Below, piece after piece: positions 46,261 to 57,560 of a DNA stretch of 64,000 nucleotides. Location of the stretch: contig JACMZG010001908.1 of the NCBI GenBank assembly GCA_018340805.1, positions 12,691,482 to 12,755,481 of the forward strand, given 5' to 3'. Numbering within the stretch: position 1 is the stretch's first letter; each line of letters starts with the position of its first letter. The position numbers were made by a program, and so were the translations under genes. The notes beneath the pieces are model-generated. The model was not told the origin of the DNA. It worked only from the letters and a program-made list of their open reading frames with translations, and did not search any database. This DNA comes from Microvelia longipes. Its lineage: Eukaryota; Arthropoda; Insecta; Hemiptera; Veliidae.

Positions 46261-46472
46261 GCCTCCGTGGCCGAGGTGGTTAGTCTTTACACTGACCTTT
46301 GACTCCCACGGAGGTCTGGGGTTCGAATCCCAGGTTTCGCTCTCAGTTTATAGAAGATTATTGTTTAGATAAATTATCGCCAACTTTAGAATATACTTTG
46401 AGTGTAACGGTTGCTACTACCACCCGAGGTTGTTCCCAGGGGTTATCCCTGAGCCGCAAGGCTCTAAATGGG

Positions 46473-46506
<34 letters not shown>
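46261..46506 (+). mobile_element. tRNA-headed SINE with (ATT)n tail, best-preserved copy
   Basis: The A box TGGCCGAGGTGG is at 46268-46279 and the B box GGTTCGAATCC at 46320-46330, a canonical RNA polymerase III promoter. The body runs TTTCGCTCTCAGTTTATAG, ATCGCCAACTTTAGAATATA, GGTTGCTACTACCACCCGAG and AGCCGCAAGGCTCTAAATGG. It ends in GCATTATTATT repeated to 46505. Same family as 2315-2522 and 26676-26915. The Leu/Ser-like A box hints at the tRNA of origin, but this is uncertain. Confidence 0.92.
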
Positions 46507-47222
46507 TAAAATAAAAGGATTGATATAATGATAAAAACAAATAATAATTAATTCGTACAATTATATGGTTGTGATGACAATACAGTTATATTTTGTTTCA
46601 ACACATCTAAAACTAAAACATTTAGAACTTAAATTAAAACTTACTTATTCATTAAAAATAACTAAGTATCAATTATTGGAGCTTGATTTTGAACAAAAGC
46701 TTAATTCAGTATTAATTTAATTGCCAAGTATAATTCGAGCTTTTGAAGCGGAAAATTAATAAAAGTAAAGCGGTCTCAATACATAGGATGAGCTTAGTCG
46801 CTTCGTTAAATTTCCACATGAGATATTACGAATTATTCCACGGAAAATTTTAATTAAATTTGATGGAGGAGGAAAAAAATAAGGTTTGTAACATAAAATA
46901 AATGACAATAACTAATATAAAATTATTTATAACATAGAAATTCTAACAATTTGACAATTGAAAAATAAGTATTTTAAAAGTTTTTAGGGCATAAATTATT
47001 CGCAATTGCGAAATACATATTTTTTTAAAAATTCTTAATGCGACCATTTATATTGAAATGTTTTATAACAATAGTCATTAGATTTATTTGTTTCCGAAAT
47101 AAAAATTTAAGGCCGTCTAGAGTTAAACTGAGATGACTTTATCATGGATATTTACAATAAATGATATATGTATGATGTGATGTATGTGATGATGGATGAG
47201 GTATAATGTATGTATGATCTAT
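46507..47222. other. AT-rich stretch, no feature recognised
   Basis: No gene recognised. ATGATGTGATGTATGTGATG-like low complexity occurs near 47160-47220. Confidence 0.5.
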
Positions 47223-47226
47223 AATT

Positions 47227-47440
47227 TTTACTTTTCCTCATTTATACCGTTGGTATATACGAAAAGTATTGTGTTGGCAAAGAAAATCCGAAATCGGGAT
47301 GTACCCGGAAATATACGTTTTAAGACCTCCTGAGAGGTTTGTCTGTTACCATCGTAGCTCCCAGTTTATTAATGATAGAGAGTTAAAACTTTCTACGAAA
47401 ATCAGTCTAAAGGTATAGTTGTTCGTTGTCTAATGGCCCA
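47227..47440 (-). repeat. Dispersed family A, 3' end fragment, minus strand
   Basis: TTTTTACTTTTCCTCATTTA, ACCGTTGGTATA, AATCCGAAATCGGGATGTAC and TTACCATCGTAGCTCCCAGT are the reversed family A end. Confidence 0.8.
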
Positions 47441-47785
47441 TAAGGTTCTAAAGATTGGACAAATCTCTACGGTTCCCATTATTAGATTTAAGACTCCATA
47501 AAATATGAAAAAAATACCTTATTAGTCATAGAATGGAGTTTTATACTAGGAAGTGACAACCCTTCCCTAGTTTAAGGCAATATAGGGACACAGAAAGGCC
47601 CTCTGGGCCACGCAAGGATCTTGAATAAAGGGGATGCCGCACTAAGGATCTTTTCTGACCAATAGTTATAGAAAATAATAGAGCGAAACGAAGGTTATGT
47701 AACAACGATAAGTCGAGTTTGCTCCTCAACTTTCTTCTTTGCTGGTCATTCGGCGTTTTATTTGAGATTTTAGTTACCTTTGGTG
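47441..47785. other. Unassigned stretch
   Basis: No gene recognised. The 62-codon minus-strand open frame at 47541 has no recognisable features. Confidence 0.45.
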
Positions 47786-47786
47786 C

Positions 47787-48080
47787 TTGTTAAGTCTTAA
47801 GTTAAGACCTTAAGTGTTAAGACTGTGTCTTGTTAAGTCTTAAGTTAAGACTGTGTCTTGTTAAGTCTTAAGTTAACTGTGTCTTGTTAAGTCTTAAGTT
47901 AAGACTGTGTCTTGTTAAGTCTTAAGGTTAAGAGTAAGTCTTAAGTTAGACTGTGTCTTGTTAAGTCAGAGTTAAGTCTTTAAGACTTAAGTCTTAAGTT
48001 AACTCTGTTAAGTCATAAGCTGGGTCTTGTTAAGTCTTAAGTTAAGACTGTGTCTTGTTAAATCTTAACTTAAGTTAAGT
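47787..48080. repeat. Tandem array, ~28-bp unit (TTAAGTCTTAAGTTAAGACT)
   Basis: About ten irregular copies of GTTAAGTCTTAAGTTAAGAC plus TGTGTCTT. The unit is itself palindromic (GTCTTAAGTTAAGAC). Confidence 0.9.
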
Positions 48081-49225
48081 TAAAGAAGACAGGTAACAAA
48101 ATAAAATATATTCCTTTTTACTACATGTTTATAACCTTTATAAATCAGCAAAACAACAGGAAACCATCGGGAGGTAAGTTTAACCTTTAAAATTAGGCCA
48201 TGCGCAGTTGATTTAATGATTATAAGCATGCGTAGTTCGTTCCAAGGATGTGCAGTTTGTTTATTAAATGTGTATTGTACAAGATATTCTCTATTTTTTG
48301 TACGTGATGGGGTTTATTTGTTATATGGCAAACCAACTTAGCGCGTCGTCCCTTTTCATACAAAATCTTTGGAGTCAAGTTATGGAGTACATGACAATGT
48401 AACATGATTTAACAAACTATAATACTGGAAAATAATAAATGAATAAGCAACATTTTCAGTCGAAATTTAAATAAAAGCCAAGGGAGTACAGTGATGAGCA
48501 AACACACTTAGCTTTTCCCTAGGCATTTGGCATGTCATCAAAAGCCTAAGGTTGTGTAATTTCGGAATTTTTGAAACAAAACCAATGCATATACAACAAG
48601 AAGTCTAGAAATTTTGTTTGACAATTACAGGAGTTATGCGTAACAAAGTTATGCAATACAGTTATAAGATAAAATTATGCGTGATACATCTATATATACA
48701 TACTTCTACAAAAAGATAAGTAATACAATAAAAACATAATTCTGATATGTTAGTGTTAAATACAATACTTTTCCCATAAATAGTATGATGGGAGAATAGT
48801 AAAAATTTAGTAAGTCATGTTATCGACAAAAGTATGTTTTTAGAATTGTGAATTGAATGTTTTTTAGAATCGATTCTATTTTGATCTTAAGTACGAAATT
48901 AAATAAATGTTATTGTTACATGTCTAACTGAGCACAAGCTTCTTGTTGCTCACAAAGCAAGCGAGTTTAAAAAGCACCGAGAGCAAATATTTATATAAAG
49001 CAAGTAGCCCCCCCATGTCAGTGTGCTGGAGAAAAAGCCAACAAAGCATAGCAAACAAGATATTTTTCTTACTATTTCTATTTAGAACACGTATTGTTCT
49101 TAAGAACGGCTGTAATTCTTTTGTTTTCTGTTTTATCTCGCAGGGAGAAGTTATTTCTGTAAAATTAAATTCTATAGAAAAAAATAGATTAAGTTGGTAT
49201 AAGGAATTATAAAAGATACAGCAGT
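48081..49225. other. AT-rich stretch; family A end fragment near 48760
   Basis: CAATACTTTTCCCATAAATA and GGGAGAATAGTAAAAA at about 48762-48807 look like an isolated family A terminal hairpin. Open frames at 48220 and 48943 show no domain. Nothing else recognised. Confidence 0.5.
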
Positions 49226-49244
49226 TTGTTGTTGATGCAAAGAA

Positions 49245-49505
49245 TAATGCAATAATAGAGTAATGCAATAATAAAGTAATGCAATAATAGATAAATGCAA
49301 TAATTGAGTAATGCAATAATAGAGTAATGCAATAATAAAGTAATGTAATAATAAAGAAATACAATAATAGACTAATGCAATAATAGAGTGATGCAATAAT
49401 TGAGTAATGCAATAATAGAGTAATGCAATAATAGAGTGATACAATAAAAGATAAATGCAATAATTGAGTAATGCAATAATAGAGTAATGCAATAATAGCG
49501 TAAGG
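49245..49505. repeat. Tandem array, ~16-bp unit (GCAATAATAGAGTAAT)
   Basis: About 16 copies with substitutions, such as GATAAATGC and GAGTGAT. The long minus-strand open frames crossing it are repeat-driven. Confidence 0.95.
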
Positions 49506-49574
49506 CAATGTTGTTTTTAGAGTAACATAATTAATGATTTTACGCTTTAGAGTAAGCTAAACAAAATAATAGCA

Positions 49575-50010
49575 ACCTTGACGGGCAGGTCCGAGGCAAA
49601 TTTTCTATGAAATGCGGGATTTCTTGCTCAACAATTAATTTATTGCTCAAGTTTCCAGTGTATGCTTTAATCCTGAGCAGTAACGTCACAACTTGTTATT
49701 AGGAAATGCGCAAATTTATCCAAAAGATTATATAAAACTATCGTCATCATTGTCAAGTCGGCACAGCACAATATTATTTGCAAACATTAAAAGATCTGTT
49801 TAAATTAATTTAGAGTGCATTTTCTATGATAAATATGAAAAAATTACAAGTTGTGCCAATAAAACATGTGCAAAAAGCTTATACTGGAAACTTAACCAAT
49901 ACATGGGTTGTTAAGCAAGAAAACATTTTCAAGAAAATTCGCAAGAAGAATTTTCAAGAAAATTCGCTTTACTTGCGGACCTATGTGCCAGAATTATTTT
50001 GTAGTTATAA
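49575..50010. mobile_element. Foldback element, family F relative
   Basis: GGCAGGTCCGAGGCAAATTT, TTTCTTGCTCAACAATTAAT and GCTCAAGTTTCCAGTGTATG on the left face TTATACTGGAAACTTAACC, GGTTGTTAAGCAAGAAAAC and TTGCGGACCTATGTGCCAGA on the right. The right end matches ATGCGGACCACTACGTCAGA at 25003. A short duplication, AAGAAAATTCGC, lies at 49931-49967. The 64-codon open frame inside is incidental. Confidence 0.7.
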
Positions 50011-50860
50011 ACTTAAATAGTGAGAATAGTGTGTACATGATGATATAAATGATGGCCGGTACCAATATTCGAACCTGGGAAAGCTTTGGGAAAAATTAAG
50101 CTGACTCAGCATAAAAGGTGAAAAAATAAAACAAAACTCACCTTTAGGTGGATTAGGTGAAGCAGAGGGGTACGCCACCGTCACAAAAAGAATAAATATT
50201 TCACAAAAGAAGATTATTTTTCCATGAGCCATTTCACTTAAATAAAACACACTAATTAATTCAAAATTTAAAACAAAAAAACCGAATGCGAATTTAAAAA
50301 GTAGTTTAAATTTTGAGAAAAAAATCAAAAATTATTTAAATTTAATCTATATAAAGAAAGAAATAAAAAAAACACAAGTCCTTTGAGTAACCAAAATCAA
50401 TATTAAAACGCTTTAAAATAATAAGTGGTACATAAAATACTTTATACTTAATAGATTGAGTTTGCTTTTCGGTTAACCTCACTTTAATGATTATGAGGTT
50501 AGTATAGTTAAATATGTTTATTATAGCGGGTTTAGTACATCCAAGGGGGAGGTTAAACAGAGGAGAATACTAAAGTTGAAAACTTAGTTAGAAAACTTGA
50601 TAGTCTATTGGATATTTTAATTTTAATCCATTATTGTTTAGGGTTGGTCACGTTTCGGCTTGAGCGTGTAAGATTAGAGTTCATTTTGTGAATGTTGAGT
50701 GTCATTTGTAGTGTCACCTGAAACAGATAAAAGGTTTCAAAAGTTATTTAAAATAAAATAATATAACAATAAAAGAGCCAAAGATTTGCAAGAAAATAAT
50801 TCCATTTAGAGAAAAATTAGAATTTCTGTAGACAGATATCAACCATTTGAAAATTTATAA
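50011..50860. other. AT-rich stretch, no feature recognised
   Basis: No gene recognised. The 107-codon minus-strand frame at 50005 is Phe-rich and overlaps nothing recognisable. Confidence 0.45.
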
Positions 50861-50954
50861 GAAATATGATAAGTATACTTTAATTTTGCCTATAGATATG
50901 GATTGGCCATATCTATGGCTCGATGGGTTTCATGGTGATAGAGGACACTATGCT

Positions 50955-51365
50955 GACATGCTACACCTGGTAGAAGCTGTAAAAGGTAGAGCTACGAAGA
51001 GTGCAAGATCAATTTTATATGGAAAAAATGTACCCAAGTTTTTATAGGGTGAGGCAGTTAATAGCTGTGTACATCCTGAACAGAACTGCTACAAGTCAAA
51101 CATCAAAGTCAACTCCATTAACACTGTGGACCCAAAATAGGTGGATTTATTGCATACTAACATTTTTAGAAGTCCAGCATACATTCTTAAGCCAGATGTA
51201 TTCAAAAATAAACTGAACCCGAAAGGTTCAGTTTATTTCATCAAAAGGTAACTAACCTTTTTTTTATTTGTTGGTTATAAATGTTATTTAAAGAATTATA
51301 GATTATTCGATCCCAACACCAGATCAATCAAAGTGCCGAAAAATGTAGTTTTTTATGAAAATTAC
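50955..51365 (+). pseudogene. Relic of a Copia integrase C-terminal region
   Basis: Across frames the plus strand reads fragments typical of Copia polyproteins after the integrase core: VEAVK..ARSILYGKNVPKFL, then AVYILNRTATSQTS and KSTPLTLW, then IFRSPAYI..PDVFKNKLNPKG, and finally VGYKCYLKNYRLFDPNT followed by IKVPKNVVF. The order and spacing match the family. A stop at about 51046, frame changes and a missing piece near 51250 show it is dead. It differs from the Copia element at 59-63 kb and belongs to another lineage. No LTRs were found around it. Confidence 0.75.
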
Positions 51366-51479
51366 TGCGCAGAAGTAAATACTAAAATGAGTGAGACTGT
51401 ATATTTGATCTTCCACTTGACTTTTAAATTGATCTTTCACTTGATAGCCATTATATTTATTTTTATTATTATATAATAT

Positions 51480-52046
51480 ATATTATTATTATTAGTGATC
51501 CATCGATCACTCCTCAAGTTCACCTCGTAGATGGGCCCTTTTTGCTAACTCGCTTAGATAGAAGATAGTGTTCTACCTAACGAGTTCTATTAAAGGCATT
51601 ATGCGTCTCATCCACAGAAGAGGCTTTACTATACGTTTATATATATATTTGAATAGAAACAACACGTGCCCCTGAGCTTTACTGCTCTCAAAACCATAAG
51701 ACAGAAGAATATATTTTATATAGAAGCTACATTTAAGCGTCGTACATTTAGCCTGAACTACCCAGGTTTATTTAGGGTGGGGAACTTTTAAGTGACCCTG
51801 ACATCGCACAGGCTCGGATACACCCGCTTAAGCTACTTTTAAAATAATCCTTTTTAAGGAGAAACGTCCTTCCTTATAAGGATTCATTATGGAAGGACGT
51901 CCTAAAAGTCCGCTTAGGACCTTTTAGGACAGCACAATTAGGTATTCCCATCTCTCGCATGAAAATCTTACAGGTCCAACTGGAATCGAACTTGGACTGT
52001 CCGGGTGGCAGTCATACATGCTAACCATGTACCACCGGGACTCCTC
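51480..52046 (-). mobile_element. tRNA-Gly-like SINE, minus strand, long body
   Basis: Read on the minus strand from 52046, a tRNA-like head carries a GGTGGTACATGGTTAGCATG A-box region, a GACTGCCACCCGGACAGTCC arm with GCC in the anticodon position, and a GTTCGATTCC B box. About 490 bp of unrelated body follows, with a hairpin (AGGAAGGACGTTT against GACGTCCTTCC). It ends GATCGATGGATCACTAATAA with an AAT-repeat tail near 51485. The head is too diverged at the acceptor stem to be a functional tRNA gene. Body and tail support a SINE distinct from the 46.26-kb family. Confidence 0.7.
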
Positions 52047-52049
52047 AAC

Positions 52050-53757
52050 GTACATTAGTTCACGCCGGCAGTAAAATAAATTTTTCAACTAAGTCATACT
52101 TTACTGATACTATTTATGAAGCAGTAAAGGGTCTGGTAAAACCCTACCCTCAAAAAATACAGAAAAATTTTAAAGAAATCCTTTGAATCATAAATAACAA
52201 AGTTATAATACCTTGAGATCTAACACCGGGTAATAACATGCACCAAGCACAACTATTATTCTTTCTAAGGATCAACCAAGTCACTATTATTTTCAAATGT
52301 TTGTGCTAACTGAGCTTTTCAAAGGAAAGAGTGGGGGAAGATATTTTAAAAAAGGCTTTTCATGCGGGCTTAATTTAATGTTTTTTCCCCAACTTGAGAA
52401 TTTTCAAGAAACTGGTAAGCTAGAAAGCTTAGCAAGATTTTCGTTTTAGTTGAATTTATTCTATGTAATATTATAGAATTATATTCAACATTTTGTCATA
52501 CAATTTCTAGTAGAAAGAATTATTTTTTCTTATATTGTCAACTTTATTAGTTTTTAAAAAAAAAACTCCGAATTTTTTATTACAGTAAAAAGACAGTGCA
52601 AAGTAGAAAAAAAAGCCATTTAAGTGCCAAAAGAGCTTTTGGTACATAATGCTTTCATTTTAGCATTACTGACAAAAATATTTTACACACACAAAAGTAT
52701 TATTCCCTTAGCCAGATGGAACCCGTATAGCTTCAAGGACCTTAGTCCGCTCAGAAGGGCCTCTGTGTGGTGGTTGTTAATTTTTATTTATTCTTGATAC
52801 ATGTCATTTTGGCATGTCATCACAGAATCTTTCACGTGTTAGCCCCTTCGGGCCATTATTTAATCCATGGATTATAAGGCCATGGATATCCAGTTTTTCT
52901 AATACGTGCTTTCTCCGAAAAATTAACCTACCCTCCCCCCACCCACTTCATGACTCCAACCTCACAAACTCATTTTTTCTAGCTCATAAATTCGCAAAAA
53001 CGAGGATAATGTCTAGAATAAATAATAGGAGAGAGGGGAAGGGGAAAAGGGTAAATAAATAGGAGTAAAATAACTTTTACAGGAAATTTTAAATTTTATT
53101 AAAAAATGGTTTCTATTATGAATTTGATTACTTTATTTCTGTACTTTAAATACAGATTATTCAAGACATAGAAAAAAATTTACATCAACCAAAAAAAATT
53201 TGGGTTTTAATCCAAGAAAACCCTGAGTAATCAAATTAAACAAAAAGGAAACGAAATTCTTTTTAAAACGGTAAAAAACTTTATCGGAAATCTTTATTCG
53301 TAATTTAAAAGAATTTTTCGTTTTTCTCTTCTCTCCACCTCCCGAACTTTTAGAATGAAATTTTATTTTTGTCTCTGATTTTTTTTAACTTATTCATTAT
53401 GCATTTCAATACTTAAATAAAAGAAATAAAAAAAAGAGGAAAAAGAAGATAGGGAATAAATAAAATCGTTTTCCTGTTCGATTTCCGACGAGGGAAATCG
53501 AGGTCCAGTACTAAAAAGCAAATGAAAAGAAAGCAAAGAGCGCCCTAAATGTAAAATCTCTCTAATCATGAATTGTAAAGGAAGCTATTGAATAGTAATC
53601 ACTCTCGACTAATCACTGTTTTCAACGATGTTAGCATAAGAGAACTGAGTTACGAATTTCCTTTGAAATAATGCGCAAGTAATCGAACTGTTGACAAATA
53701 AATGAATGTAAAATTTATCATTGGTGATACATCATCATTTAGTTATTATTTATTATA
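52050..53757. other. AT-rich stretch, no feature recognised
   Basis: No gene recognised. The 82-codon plus-strand frame at 52814 lacks family features. Confidence 0.45.
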
Positions 53758-53760
53758 TAC

Positions 53761-54616
53761 GACACACGGCTAAAATCAAATTGACAGCGCGCCAAAAATC
53801 TGTGAGGGAAAGAATTCTATTGGTTCAGACCGACCACGCTTCCCCCTCACCTTATGCCAACCGGTATACAAAAATACCTTTTTCGTAAATAAAATCATAA
53901 AAAAAGGCAACACTGGTTGTAATATTTGTAACCTCGCGTCGCTTTTATTTCCCTCATTGTCATATTAACTGTTTGAGTTAGTTTCGTTTCATTCCAATCT
54001 GTTCAATTCATCCAATTATTGCAGAGTTGTAATATGATCTGAGTGCCTATATTTGACGCATGGACATTGATGTTTCTTCAAGCATTTCTTGCTAATTTGA
54101 GTACAGCGCAGGGTCTGTGCTCTGTCACAAAAGACAGCATTCATTTCTTTCGAAAATGCCATGTCTTTCAATACATGACAGTCTTGACTTTTTTAAGTCA
54201 TGAATGCACATTGTGTCATATTATTTTATAATATGACACAATACGCATTCAATTATAAAAACTTTTGGAAAAAAGTAATTATAACTGACGATTTATTTAA
54301 ATCGTTAAACTTTTATCATAGAACTATTATGATCTATTGCATTACGTAAAACAACTTTAACTCCACCTAATTCATACTTCCCGAACAAATTTAAAGCAAC
54401 ACTAAGTTGGTATATTTATAAGATACAACAATATTCCTACTTAAAAAGTAAATAAATAATTTAAAAAAAATACGATATCGAATAAAAACAAATATTAAAA
54501 TTCAAAACATAACCTGACTTTCAGTGTTGCCAGAGTAGGGATTTTTTTATTAAAAAAATGAGGGTTTAAAGCATTGAAGATTTTGGCGGGCTGTCAATTG
54601 ATTTTAGCCGTGTGTC
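53761..54616. mobile_element. MITE with GACACACGGCTAAA termini, longer copy
   Basis: The ends GACACACGGCTAAAATCAA and TTGATTTTAGCCGTGTGTC are inverted repeats. The interior parallels 31016-31830: TTCTATTGGTTCAGACCGAC, AAAAGGCAACACTGGTTGTA, GTAACCTCGCGTCGCTTTTA, TTAAAGCAACACTAAGTTGG and GTGTTGCCAGAGTAGGG. It contains no transposase. The 62-codon open frame at 54043 is not conserved in the other copy. Confidence 0.88.
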
Positions 54617-54830
54617 GTATTATAGGGATGAATAATTATTTAAATGTTACACGATTTTTACTCGTAAAATGCATGATGTTTAAATGAATTCTAGATCAAT
54701 TTTTACACCGGAGGTCCAGTGGTAGCATCTTGAGTTTGCTCTCAGTTTTACTAAAACAATGATAATATTAAACGTTTATAGTCTAAACTTAGTGATACTT
54801 TATTTTAATAAAACTGAGAACATAACCTAG
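54617..54830. other. Spacer, possible tRNA-like scrap
   Basis: CACCGGAGGTCCAGTGGTAGC at about 54705 resembles a SINE head fragment, but is too short to classify. Confidence 0.3.
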
Positions 54831-54849
54831 GATGCAAACACAAGGCCAC

Positions 54850-55190
54850 AAGTTTTCCTTATCTACTACACTGAAGTTTACTTACCTACTACACTAAACT
54901 TTTTCTCACCTACTGCACTAAAGTTTTTCTTATCTACTACACAATAGTTTTCCTTACCTACTACACTAAACTTTTACTCACCAACTACACTAAACTTTTC
55001 CTTACCTACTACATTAAACTTTTACTCACTAACTACACTAAACTTTTCCTTCGCTACTACACTAAAGTTTTCCTCACCTACTACACTAAACTTTTCCTTA
55101 CCTACTACACTAAACTTTTACTCACCAACTACACTAAACTTTTCCTTCTACTACACAGTTTTCTCACCTTACTACACTACTTCTTACCTA
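54850..55190. repeat. Tandem array, ~24-bp unit (CTACTACACTAAACTTTTCC)
   Basis: About 14 copies of CCTACTACACTAAACTTTT plus CCTTA or ACTCA. The last units are decayed. Confidence 0.93.
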
Positions 55191-55345
55191 CGCCCACTTA
55201 TACCGTAAGTATAAAGAAAAGTATTTCCCTTTTAAGAACTTTCATGACGTTCCGAGTTGTTTTCATTATGCTGTGTGTGTGTGTCCCGCAGAACTCCCGC
55301 TGTGCTAATGCTCGAGGGTTGAAATTTGGCTCAAAAATCAGACTT
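55190..55345 (-). repeat. Dispersed family A, 3' end fragment, minus strand
   Basis: CACTTATACCGTAAGTATAA, AGAAAAGTATTTCCC, GTGTGTGTGTGTCCCGC and GCTCGAGGGTTGAAATTTGG correspond to a diverged reversed family A end. Confidence 0.6.
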
Positions 55346-56178
55346 TAGGCTCTGTTTCGCTATTTGACATATGCTATTTTTAGCCTACAATAACCAATTT
55401 TGATGTCACATGTTAAAAAAATCATCTCGGTCGCGTTTTCAAAATATTAACTGTTAAAATTAAAAATTATACGTCCTATAAATTTAATTTTTTTCGCTGC
55501 TTTTTGACCTTTTGGTAGCCACAAATGAAATAGTAGTGGAAATCCCAGAGCTATTTATCTTAAAGTTGTTAAGATTTTAGCGATCATATAAATTCATTGG
55601 CGCAAAACTTAATTTCTTTTTTGAAACCTTCTTCTTTATCATATTAATACAATTTAATACCTAGTAAGAGTTATATAGTAAGGGGGGAGAAGGGTTACCC
55701 TATTCTAAAATTTTATTAGCAACAGATTCGTCTAAAATGAAAAGAAAAAGTTGCAGCAAGTTTAAAGCGAGAGTATCTAAAAGTAAATCCACTAGGTAAA
55801 ATCATTGCTTACTTTTAAAGCTTTTTCTGCTTTGAAATTTTTCTTAACATTTTAAATTTTCCAATTACTAGTTTTGTCCAGACAATTCTTATTCTAATAA
55901 GCTTCAACAGTTTCTCTGCTTTTTGCCAATTTTAGAATAAATTTCAAGTTGTAGCCAACAACAAGATTTACTAATTCTTTTAAATTTACAAATATATATG
56001 TACTCTAAAATTCTATTCTTTAAACCCTTTCTTTCCTCTCTTAGTTATCCGACAGAACATTTAATTCAAATTTATTTATCTCCCTCTTAGTAAAAATAAT
56101 ACATTTTATCATTTAAATGTTTGATACTGCTTATTTAAATCACAATTTTACTAATAAAACTTTAATATCTTAAATATT
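55346..56178. other. AT-rich stretch, no feature recognised
   Basis: No gene recognised; could include further decayed family A sequence. Confidence 0.45.
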
Positions 56179-56179
56179 T

Positions 56180-56835
56180 TTTCTTTTCCTCATTTATACT
56201 GTAGGTAAATCGGAAAGTATTATGTTGGCAAAAAATCCAAAACCGGAAAGTTACTGGAATTATCCGTTTCTGGTGTTTTACGGTCTCCTAAGCAGTTTAA
56301 ATTAAGTTGTCTGTCTGTTTGTGTGTGTGTGCGTATGTTATCATCATAGCTCCCACTGTATTTATGCATGAGAGTTAAAACTTAGCACAAAAATTAAGCT
56401 TTAGATTTAGTTGTGCTAACCGGGAAATATTTTTTTTTATTTTGAAAATTATGCGGTCAGATTCAAATTTGGCAAGCATGTGGCCTTGTATAAGACTAAT
56501 ATAAGTGCCAAGTTTTCATCTCATTACAGCATTATTATTTCATCATTACGGTTTTTAATAAACAAACCGGGAAATTATCAATCAAGAAGAAATTCGGTAC
56601 AAGTGCACACCCTTCAGTAATAAATAATTACACCAAGTTTCATTTCAATACAAGTATATATCCATAATTTTTGTTGGATCATAAAAGTTAACCATAATCG
56701 AGCATGGTCAGTGTCTGACTGGATGACCACTGGAATTGAAACGGATGCATTTACTGTTTGATAATGAGAGAAGCGAGTCCGAAGTAGGGAGGATGAGCGT
56801 AGCGAATCTGATGTGATGAGGAAAAGTTACCCCTT
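56180..56835 (-). repeat. Dispersed family A, near full-length copy, minus strand
   Basis: Starts with the reversed end (TTTTCCTCATTTATACTGTA), then GTCTGTCTGTTTGTGTGTGT, TTATCATCATAGCTCCCACT, TTTGTTGGATCATAAAAGTT, TGGATGACCACTGGAATTG, GAGAGAAGCGAGTCCGAAG and GAATCTGATGTGATGAGG. This is the best minus-strand copy. Confidence 0.85.
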
Positions 56836-57044
56836 ACGGATGAGATAGCCCAAATACATTTTTAAAAAAAAAAATAATATGCAATAAATTTTATATATAA
56901 GCTGAAAAATATATATCGCTTACATAAATAAATGAATAAAATAAATCACTAGTCAATAAATTATAACCATCAGTTGACTAATTTATTGACTAAATTATTT
57001 CAGCAAAAACATCTAGATTAACCTAAGATCAAATTAAAACAAAC

Positions 57045-57560
57045 TATGAATCATTTAACTAAAAACAGCTGAAATGATTAAGGATTTAATAAAAACACAC
57101 TGTGAATTATTAAAGCAAAAACAGCTGAAACAATTTAAGATCTAATCAAAACACACTGTGAATTATTTAAGGAAAAACAGCTGAAACAATTTAAGATCTA
57201 ATCAAAACACAGTGTGAATTATTTAAGCAAAAACAGCTAATCAAAACACACTGTGAATTATTTAAGCAAAAACAGCTGAAACGTTTTAAAATTTAATCAA
57301 AACACACTGTGAATCGTTTAAACAAAAACAGCTGAAACAATTTAAGATCTAATAAAAACACACTGAATTATTTAAGCAAAAACAGCTGAAACAATTTAAT
57401 ATCTAATCAAAACACACTGTGAATTAAAAACAGCTGAACTTTAAATCTAATCAAAACACACTGTGAATATTTAAGCAAAAACAGCTGAAACGATTTAAGA
57501 TCTTATCAAAACACTCAGTGAATTTTTTTTAGCAAAAAACTTCAGAAATTATTTAATATC
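57045..57560. repeat. Tandem array, ~60-bp unit (AAACAGCTGAAACAATTTAA)
   Basis: About nine copies of AAACAGCTGAAACAATTTAA + GATCTAATCAAAACACACTG + TGAATTATTTAAGCAAA, with several shortened units. Confidence 0.95.

Noticed and set aside
48924..49508. 194-codon minus-strand frame rich in Leu, Tyr and Ile
   Set aside because: About half of it is a translation of the 16-bp tandem array; the rest has no recognisable domain.
51972..52046. Functional tRNA-Gly gene on the minus strand
   Set aside because: The acceptor and D regions are too diverged, and a SINE-like body and AAT tail follow.
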